Shown here one piece after another: positions 1-4,216 of a stretch of 6,503 nucleotides of DNA. Numbering within the stretch: position 1 is the stretch's first letter; each line of letters starts with the position of its first letter. The notes beneath the pieces were generated by a model. It saw only the letters and a list, made by a program, of their open reading frames with translations. It was not told where the DNA came from and searched no databases. The position numbers and the translations under genes were made by a program. Location of the stretch: NCBI GenBank assembly GCA_937967325.1, contig CALBSQ010000286.1, positions 1 through 6,503 on the forward strand. Direction: 5' to 3'. This DNA comes from an uncultured Chloroflexota bacterium (GTDB lineage Bacteria; Chloroflexota; UBA4733).

Positions 1-71
1 GAGCCGGGCGGCGCGATCGGCAGTGGGACAGGATGGCTCCGATTGGCCATGCGTCCGACCGGCGCCAAATC
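1..71. other. contig start, no gene seen
   Basis: I see no supported gene in these bases. They lie beyond the 3' end of the minus-strand permease operon. If that operon continues, its next gene would begin left of this window. Confidence 0.5.
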
Positions 72-118
72 TCCTCTGCGCCCCTGCTCCTCCGCTCCCC
101 TGCCCCCCGGCGCCCCCT
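72..118 (-). repeat. GC-rich octamer tract after permease stop
   Basis: Four consecutive 8-nt units are visible on the plus strand at 72-79, 80-87, 88-95 and 96-103 (TCCTCTGC, GCCCCTGC, TCCTCCGC, TCCCCTGC), followed by a C-rich run to about 118. Read on the minus strand they are GCAGGGGA, GCGGAGGA, GCAGGGGC and GCAGAGGA. The unit GCAGGGGC is identical to 6173-6180 inside the second repeat element of the terminase gene, so this tract probably belongs to the same dispersed octamer family. It starts just after the stop codon of the minus-strand permease. Only one arm is present; I see no matching inverted arm nearby. Confidence 0.6.
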
Positions 119-120
119 TG

Positions 121-1026
121 TCATTCTTTGAGGCCGGAGAGGACGATGCCGCGGACGAAGTAGCGCTGGAAGCAGAAGAACAGGATGATCGGCGGGATCA
201 CGCTGGTGACGGCGGCGGCCATGAGCAGGTGGTCGGTCGGCTTGACGGAGAACTCTTGGGACTTGAAGAACCAGATGCCGATGGCGACGGTGAATTTGTC
301 CGGGCTCTGCAGGAAGATCACGGGATCGAGGAAGGAGTCCCAGTTGCCGATGACGGTGAGGACGGCGAGGGTGGCGATGGCCGGCTTGCAGAGCGGGGCC
401 AGGATGTTCCAGAAGATGCGGAAGTAGCCGGCGCCGTCGACGATGGCGGCCTCATCCAGCTCGCGGGGCAAGGTCAGGAGGAACTGGCGCATCAGGAAGA
501 TGGCGAAGGCGCCGCCGCCGAACCAGGCGGGCACCCAGAGCGGCTTGAGGGTGTCGATCCAGCCCAACTGGTGGAAGAGGATGAAGCGCGGGATGAGGTA
601 GACCTGGCCCGGCAGCATCAGCGTGGCCAGGGTAATGGCGAAGAGGACGTTCCGGAAGCGGAACTCGAAGCGGGCGAAGCCGTAGGCCACGATGGAGGAG
701 CTGAGCAGCAGCCCGAGGGTGTTGAGCACGACCACGGTGATGGTGTTCTTGTACCAGGTGGCGAAGGGGAAGGAGTTGAAGGCAACGACGAAATTGCTGA
801 ACTGAGGATGCGCCGGGACAAAGACGGGCGGGTAGGCGTACATCTCGGACGGGGTCTTGAGCGCGCTGAAGACCGACCAGAGAAACGGAAGCATGAAGAG
901 GAGGGCCAGCGCCGTGGTGAGGAGGTAGAGGAGGGAGGGACGGATGGACTGCCGCAGCCCGTGCGCGGCCGTGCGGGTTTGGGAGAATCCGCCGGTTTGG
1001 AACGTGCCCTTGGCGACCGTGGCCAT
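121..1026 (-). CDS. carbohydrate ABC transporter permease, MalG/UgpE type
   Basis: Inner-membrane permease subunit of a CUT1-type sugar importer (301 aa, normal family length). It would pair with the MalF-type permease encoded just upstream to form the transmembrane channel. Hydrophobic segments are visible near residues 31-55, 95-117, 126-150, 165-185, 213-230 and 268-288. The cytoplasmic EAA loop, which docks on the ATPase, reads DEAAIVDGAG at about residues 191-200. The C-terminus (QRYFVRGIVLSGLKE) is typical of MalG-like proteins. The ATG start lies only 2 nt past the TAA of the upstream permease, with AGGGGAG inside the end of that gene as ribosome binding site, so the two are translationally coupled. 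Substrate cannot be read from the sequence. The family assignment is firm; the specific sugar is unknown. Confidence 0.95.
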   Translation of the reverse strand: MATVAKGTFQTGGFSQTRTAAHGLRQSIRPSLLYLLTTALALLFMLPFLWSVFSALKTPSEMYAYPPVFVPAHPQFSNFVVAFNSFPFATWYKNTITVVVLNTLGLLLSSSIVAYGFARFEFRFRNVLFAITLATLMLPGQVYLIPRFILFHQLGWIDTLKPLWVPAWFGGGAFAIFLMRQFLLTLPRELDEAAIVDGAGYFRIFWNILAPLCKPAIATLAVLTVIGNWDSFLDPVIFLQSPDKFTVAIGIWFFKSQEFSVKPTDHLLMAAAVTSVIPPIILFFCFQRYFVRGIVLSGLKE

Positions 1027-1028
1027 GG

Positions 1029-1994
1029 TTATGCTGCTCCCCTGTAGAACACCCAGCCGCGAGACAAGGCGAAGTTGACGCCGGTGAGGATCATCACGAT
1101 GACGAGGAAGATCCAGGCCAGGGCGGCGCCGTAGCCGAGCTGCAGGTAGGAGAAGGATTGCTGATAGATCTGGAGGGCGAAGAACCAGCTGCCGTAGTCG
1201 GGTCCGCCGTTGGTGGCCACGAAGGCGACGGTGAAGACCTGGAGGGCGCCGATGATGCCGAGGATCAGGTTGAAGAAGATGGTCGGCGTGATGATGGGGA
1301 AGGTGACATTCCAGAACTTGGTCCAGACGCCGGCGCCGTCGACGCGCGCCGCGTCCTCCAGCTCGACCGGAACGCCCTGGAGCCCGGCCAGGAAGATGAG
1401 CATGGTGCCGCCGCCCATACCGGCCCAGAGAGAGACCAGGATGAAGGAGGGGATGACCGTGCTGCTGTCGGTGAACCAGCTATAGCCGCCGAGGCCGATG
1501 TTGGCGAGCAGGGTGTTGACCAATCCGAGCTTGGGCTGCAGCAGCCAGAGCCAGAGGACGCTGAGGGCGACGCCGGGCGTGAGGCTGGGCAGGAAGAAGC
1601 AGGTCCGGTAGATGTTGGTGCCCTTCAGGCGCTGGTTGAGCAACAGGGCGAGGAGGAGCGAGCCGACCAGACCCAGCGGTACCAAGACGACGGCGTAGAA
1701 GAAGGTACGGGCGAGCGAGGGCCAGAATAGGACATCCTTGAAGAAGGCGTGGTAGTAGTTCTGGAAGCCGACGAACTGGGGTGGGGAGAGGATATCGTAC
1801 TTGCTGAAGCTAAGGACGAGGGAAGCGAGGATGGGTCCGGCCACGAAGAAGATCAGGCCAAGCAGCCATGGGGTGATGAAGAGGTAGCCCCAGAGGGCGC
1901 GCCGGGTGGCGTAGGGGCTCTTGGCGCCGACGAGGCGCGCGAGGAGCGTGGGCTGATGGCCGGTGCGCGACACGGTTGCCGGAGCGGTGCTCAC
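1029..1994 (-). CDS. carbohydrate ABC transporter permease, MalF/UgpA type
   Basis: Inner-membrane permease subunit of a CUT1-type sugar importer (321 aa), partner of the MalG-type protein encoded 2 nt downstream. A short cytoplasmic N-terminus is followed by a first helix near residues 36-62. Further hydrophobic stretches lie near 98-120, 132-153, 180-205, 234-256 and 288-310. The EAA loop reads EDAARVDGAG at about residues 213-222, and a periplasmic TNGGP motif follows at about 261-265, as is usual in this family. The start chosen is GTG at 1994, because the strong Shine-Dalgarno AAGGAGG lies just upstream. Its TGA/GTG region also overlaps a short upstream ORF (GTGA). No binding-protein or ATPase gene is adjacent in the window, so the importer must use subunits encoded to the left or elsewhere. 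Confidence 0.95.
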   Translation of the reverse strand: MSTAPATVSRTGHQPTLLARLVGAKSPYATRRALWGYLFITPWLLGLIFFVAGPILASLVLSFSKYDILSPPQFVGFQNYYHAFFKDVLFWPSLARTFFYAVVLVPLGLVGSLLLALLLNQRLKGTNIYRTCFFLPSLTPGVALSVLWLWLLQPKLGLVNTLLANIGLGGYSWFTDSSTVIPSFILVSLWAGMGGGTMLIFLAGLQGVPVELEDAARVDGAGVWTKFWNVTFPIITPTIFFNLILGIIGALQVFTVAFVATNGGPDYGSWFFALQIYQQSFSYLQLGYGAALAWIFLVIVMILTGVNFALSRGWVFYRGAA

Positions 1995-2098
1995 GACCCT
2001 CCTCCTTGACCACCTGCCGGCTCTGGCTCGTCCACCGCGAGGAGCCCTGGCATCGACGCCGAAAGGGACGGATCAAACAAGCTGGCCGGTAACCACAC
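1991..2098 (-). CDS. possible 35-aa leader ORF, coupled to permease start
   Basis: This short reading frame starts at GTG 2098 (MWLPASLFDPS...) and ends in TGA at 1991-1993. It overlaps the GTG start of the MalF-type permease by 4 nt, the classic arrangement for translational coupling. It has its own Shine-Dalgarno AGAGGAGG at 2106-2113, 7 nt before the GTG. A TAG closes the frame upstream, so it is not the tail of a longer gene. The product would be soluble, with a Pro/Gly-rich tail. I recognise no family. It could be a translated leader that sets the permease level, or chance in GC-rich DNA. The two well-spaced ribosome binding sites are the main argument in favour. Confidence 0.35.
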   Translation of the reverse strand: MWLPASLFDPSLSASMPGLLAVDEPEPAGGQGGGS

Positions 2099-2184
2099 CA
2101 GCCGACCTCCTCTGAAAAGCCGCGAGCGAGGGGCCGGCTATACGGAGCAGCCGACCCTCAATAGGCAGTCGCGATCACTGACAA

Positions 2185-2200
2185 GGTGCATTGCTGCACC
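2185..2200. other. leader hairpin
   Basis: GGTGCA-TTGC-TGCACC forms a perfect 6-bp stem with a 4-nt loop inside the predicted 290-nt leader of the permease mRNA. No T-tract follows on the minus strand, so it is not an obvious terminator. No role can be assigned. Confidence 0.35.
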
Positions 2201-2242
2201 GGCCGCTTCAGGGCGGGGCGGGCATTGGCGCACGGTCTGGCG

Positions 2243-2258
2243 TGGTAGCGCTCTACCG
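2243..2258. promoter_or_regulatory. candidate LacI-family operator O2
   Basis: TGGTAGCGCTCTACCG contains the perfect arms GGTAG and CTACC around CGCT. It shares TGGTAGCG with the site 41 bp away that covers the -10 box. It lies about 27-42 nt downstream of the predicted transcription start, a common position for a roadblock or second looping operator. A wider CGTGG/CCACG pair (2241-2245, 2263-2267) flanks it. Confidence 0.45.
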
Positions 2259-2283
2259 CGCGCCACGTTACCCCACCCTGGAC

Positions 2284-2300
2284 TGGTAGCGATGCTAGCA
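2284..2300. promoter_or_regulatory. candidate LacI-family operator O1 on the -10 box
   Basis: TGGTAGC-GAT-GCTAGCA is a dyad with 6 of 7 half-site positions matching. It covers the -10 hexamer of the proposed promoter. LacI/GalR-family repressors of sugar transport operons often bind TGGTAGCGCTACCA-like palindromes; matching this dyad to that family is inference. Confidence 0.45.
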
Positions 2301-2320
2301 CGCTGAGTTGGCCGCGTCAA
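2292..2320 (-). promoter_or_regulatory. sigma-70-type promoter for the permease operon
   Basis: On the minus strand, TTGACG (2315-2320; 5 of 6 to TTGACA) and TAGCAT (2292-2297; 4 of 6 to TATAAT) are separated by exactly 17 nt. Transcription would begin near 2285 and point toward the permeases, giving a leader of about 290 nt. A dyad operator overlaps the -10 box, which supports a regulated promoter. Confidence 0.6.
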
Positions 2321-2402
2321 GGAGAGTGGGACCCGGGGGGAGGGGCTTTTCATCCGCGCGGGCGGCGCACCGCGGTGGGGTCTGCCGTCAATTCAGGAAA
2401 TA

Positions 2403-2452
2403 CCGGGGGTGTCGGGGCCGCGATTGCAGGGCCCGCAAGCGGGCACCCCCGG
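2403..2452 (-). terminator. GC-rich inverted repeat, possible terminator
   Basis: CCGGGGGTG (2403-2411) pairs perfectly with CACCCCCGG (2444-2452). Nested within is a second hairpin, GCCCGC-AA-GCGGGC (2431-2444), which shares its last base with the outer arm, so the two structures compete. It lies 77-126 bp past the acyltransferase stop. No U-tract follows on either strand, so factor-independent termination is only a guess. Confidence 0.3.
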
Positions 2453-2465
2453 CCAAGCGACCGAG

Positions 2466-2479
2466 GGGACCGCGGTCCC
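2466..2479. repeat. 14-bp perfect palindrome
   Basis: GGGACCGCGGTCCC is a perfect 14-bp palindrome sitting at the left edge of the upstream direct-repeat unit. It has no spacer, so as RNA it would form only a short hairpin. It could be a protein-binding site or part of a decayed repeat; no function is assignable. Confidence 0.5.
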
Positions 2480-2565
2480 TTTCATACGGTGAGGGCCGTC
2501 CGCGGGACGGGGGATGCCGCGTTCGCTTTCATTTGGCGAGGGTCGTGCGCAGGAGGGGGGATGCC
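2479..2565. repeat. 47-bp-period imperfect direct repeat at the acyltransferase 3' end
   Basis: Bases 2479-2518 and 2526-2565 match at 33 of 40 positions, both beginning CTTTCAT and ending GGGGATGCC. The right copy contains the last codons and stop of the acyltransferase; the left copy lies just beyond the stop. The left copy also contains a perfect hairpin, CCGTCC-GCG-GGACGG (2496-2510), that the right copy lacks. The simplest reading is an old tandem duplication of the gene end. Confidence 0.6.
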
Positions 2566-3395
2566 ATGGTCAGCGATGGAGCGTCCAGGTGGGGGCGGTC
2601 CGGGAGGTAGCCGGAGAGCCGGCGGACGCGCGCTTCCAGCGAGGCGGTGAGCTCGGCATCGTCGGTGGGGCCGCCGACGAAGAGCGGCGGGCCGAAGCGC
2701 AGGGTGACTTGCCAGCGCGAGCCGCGCCGGTAGCAGAGGCCGGCCGGCACGATGGGCACGCGGGCGCGGCCGCCGCGCTGGGCCAGCCGGACCAATCGGG
2801 CGAATCCGTCGCGGAAGGGCAGGAAGTCGTCGTCGTGCTGTTTGGGCGTGAAGACGGGGTCGACGTTGGGATAGGCCTCCGGGAACACGACCAGCACGCG
2901 GCCGCTGCGCAGGAGGCCTGCCGCCAGGCGTATGGCGCGGCGCAGGTAGCGGTCGACCTCGTCGACGCGGTAGGCGCTCTGGCCCTTCGCCGGCTGGCCC
3001 GGCCCGCCCATGCGGTCGCGGCGGAGCACGGCCGGCCAGCGAGCGGTGTCGCACGCCCACTCCATGAGGCCGCGAATACGGCGGTCTTGGACCCAGTCGA
3101 GGCCGACCATGATCGAGGTGGGGCGAGGGATGGAGGCGAGGAGCGCGCAGCCGTCGTAGAGATGGTGGAAATGGCGGGAGGCGATGAGCACGGGTCCGGT
3201 AGGGGGGATATGCTCGAGCCCCTCTACGGTGAGGCAGAGGCGTTGCCGCGCTACGGCGGCGGCGACGGTGTGCAGGAGACGCCAGCCAACAAGATCGACC
3301 AACGCGGCCTGGACTTTGCTGGCGGTGTGCAGCGCCGGCGCGGGCAAGGCGGCACGGCTGATCGAGGGGGTTGGCAGCGTCACTCCCCAGCGCAC
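2529..3395 (-). CDS. divergent lysophospholipid acyltransferase (PlsC-like)
   Basis: Probable glycerolipid acyltransferase of the PlsC superfamily (288 aa), which would transfer an acyl chain to a lysophospholipid at the membrane. The family region begins near residue 53 (LTVEGLEHIPPTGPVLIASRH). The catalytic motif I, normally H-x4-D, appears here as RHFHHLYDG (74-82), giving H75-x5-D81 or H77-x3-D81, so the spacing is unusual. Motif III reads FPEAYPN (171-177) against the common FPEG. PIVPAGL (214-220) is the last conserved strand. The start is GTG 3395, with GGGGGAG 8 nt upstream; a GTG four codons later is possible. It probably has its own transcript: a TATAGT box lies about 45 bp upstream of the start, and a long gap follows. 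The exact substrate, or even activity, is uncertain because of the altered motif. Confidence 0.8.
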   Translation of the reverse strand: MRWGVTLPTPSISRAALPAPALHTASKVQAALVDLVGWRLLHTVAAAVARQRLCLTVEGLEHIPPTGPVLIASRHFHHLYDGCALLASIPRPTSIMVGLDWVQDRRIRGLMEWACDTARWPAVLRRDRMGGPGQPAKGQSAYRVDEVDRYLRRAIRLAAGLLRSGRVLVVFPEAYPNVDPVFTPKQHDDDFLPFRDGFARLVRLAQRGGRARVPIVPAGLCYRRGSRWQVTLRFGPPLFVGGPTDDAELTASLEARVRRLSGYLPDRPHLDAPSLTMASPLLRTTLAK

Positions 3396-3441
3396 GCGAG
3401 CTTCTCCCCCAGGCCATGCCGTCGCAGAACAGACTCCTCAC

Positions 3442-3447
3442 ACTATA
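3442..3447 (-). promoter_or_regulatory. possible -10 box for the acyltransferase
   Basis: On the minus strand the hexamer is TATAGT (5 of 6 to TATAAT), placing a start near 3435 and a leader of about 40 nt before GTG 3395. I find no good -35 hexamer at 16-18 nt spacing, so this is weak. Confidence 0.3.
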
Positions 3448-3495
3448 CCGCTGCTTCGATGCTGCTCGGTGATGCGCGCTGATGTGGGCGGTCGG

Positions 3496-3514
3496 GAACA
3501 TAGATCACATGTTC
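3496..3514. promoter_or_regulatory. 19-bp dyad, possible operator
   Basis: GAACAT and ATGTTC are perfect 6-bp arms separated by 7 nt. The dyad lies between the divergent acyltransferase and terminase genes, 5 bp left of a larger palindrome. Spacing and symmetry suit a dimeric repressor. The arm spacing is too wide for a GAAC-N4-GTTC SOS box. Confidence 0.4.
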
Positions 3515-3518
3515 TAGA

Positions 3519-3554
3519 GCATTTCGCGCAGGATGGGCATTCTGGGCGAAATGC
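3519..3554. promoter_or_regulatory. 36-bp near-perfect palindrome upstream of small terminase
   Basis: GCATTTCGC (3519-3527) and GCGAAATGC (3546-3554) are perfect arms, and most of the interior also pairs. Of 18 symmetric pairs, 15 are Watson-Crick, one is G-T and two mismatch (3528/3545 and the central pair). It lies 51-86 bp before the small-terminase start. It could be a repressor operator, a terminase recognition (cos/pac-type) site or an RNA hairpin in the terminase leader. The sequence alone does not decide among these. Confidence 0.55.
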
Positions 3555-3594
3555 GCAGGTAGACTGGCGGCGTGGGGCAATGCTGCCCAGATGG

Positions 3595-3599
3595 GGAGG
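3595..3599 (+). promoter_or_regulatory. ribosome binding site of the small terminase
   Basis: GGAGG with a 5-nt spacer to ATG 3605. It selects this start over the in-frame GTG at 3572, which has no comparable upstream site. Confidence 0.7.
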
Positions 3600-3604
3600 G
3601 TGGC

Positions 3605-4216
3605 ATGCGGGAGTCGGCGCGGGCGGCGGCGGCGTTCGAGGACTACTGGGCGCTGGGGCCGCAGCGCAGCCAGAAGAAGCTGCTCCTTTCCTATGAGGGC
3701 CGACCGGAGCACCTTCGGGTGACGCGCAGCCGGACAATGGTCGGGCGGTGGTCGGCGCGGTTCGGCTGGCAGCAGCGGGTGATGGAGCGCCAGGCGGAAC
3801 AGGCAAGAGAGCTACGGGAGGCCGTGAGCCGCCGGCAGCAGCAAGCCGTCGCGCAGCATCTCGAGGTGGTGCGGGAGCAGATGGAGATTGCCCGACGGTA
3901 CCTGCGCCCACCGGAGGGCAATGGGGAGGGCGGCATCGACGCGGGTCGGTGGAAGCCGGCGCCGCGGGAGCTGGAAGCGGCCACGCTGGCCATCGACAAG
4001 GCGATCCACCACCAGCGGCTGGCGCTGGGGCTGCCGACGAACGTGACACGGCAGGACTTGCTGTTGCGGGAAACGCTGTCGGAGGCCCTGGCGCTGCAGC
4101 AGACGACGCGTGCGATTATCGAGGAACACCTCTGTGACGACTGCCGCGAGCGACTTGCTGAAGAGTTACGGCGCCTGGGAGCAGCTCAGCAGGCGCTCGC
4201 GGCGCGGCTCACCTGA
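3605..4216 (+). CDS. phage small-terminase-like DNA-binding protein
   Basis: Predicted small terminase subunit (203 aa), which would recognise phage DNA and recruit the large subunit encoded by the overlapping next gene. The N-terminal third (about residues 10-65: FEDYWALGPQRS..., then RTMVGRWSARFGWQQRV) looks like the helix-turn-helix region of phage packaging proteins, with the W-S-x-x-F-G-W pattern typical of such domains. A long charged helix follows (60-100), likely coiled coil. A Gly-rich linker (104-111) leads to more helices to the end, and a C-D-D-C pair stands at 177-180. The assignment leans on domain style plus position directly before a clear large terminase; I cannot name the exact family. 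Start ATG 3605 is preferred because of its GGAGG site. Confidence 0.75.
   Translation: MRESARAAAAFEDYWALGPQRSQKKLLLSYEGRPEHLRVTRSRTMVGRWSARFGWQQRVMERQAEQARELREAVSRRQQQAVAQHLEVVREQMEIARRYLRPPEGNGEGGIDAGRWKPAPRELEAATLAIDKAIHHQRLALGLPTNVTRQDLLLRETLSEALALQQTTRAIIEEHLCDDCRERLAEELRRLGAAQQALAARLT
4121..4125 (+). promoter_or_regulatory. ribosome binding site that sets the large-terminase start
   Basis: GAGGA lies 8 nt before GTG 4134, inside the small-terminase gene. It is the reason for choosing GTG 4134, since no later in-frame ATG or GTG keeps the conserved N-terminus. Confidence 0.55.

Larger units (their letters stand above)
2099..2528. other. non-coding region between acyltransferase and permeases
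   Basis: I see no convincing gene here; the short frames that cross it have no ribosome binding site or recognisable sequence. It holds, from right to left, one copy of a 47-bp-period direct repeat, two GC-rich inverted repeats after the acyltransferase, the permease promoter, two operator-like dyads and a leader hairpin. The solute-binding-protein gene that often precedes such permeases is absent. Confidence 0.7.

Noticed and set aside
43..1730. Long plus-strand frames opposite the two permeases
   Set aside because: They are acidic, Gly/Glu/Asp-rich antisense translations without domains, a typical shadow of GC-rich membrane-protein genes.
2241..2305. tRNA-like segment with GGTAGCGC and CTACC
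   Set aside because: No acceptor stem, anticodon arm or TTCGA loop can be placed; the dyads fit operators better.
2514..3482. Long plus-strand frame opposite the acyltransferase
   Set aside because: It is a low-complexity Ala/Gly/Glu antisense translation without family signals.
2482..3501. Long minus-strand frame overlapping the acyltransferase
   Set aside because: Its product is Arg/Pro/Ala-rich with no motif, while the 2529-3395 frame shows PlsC-family motifs.
3496..3514. LexA/SOS box
   Set aside because: GAAC and GTTC are separated by 11 nt instead of 4.
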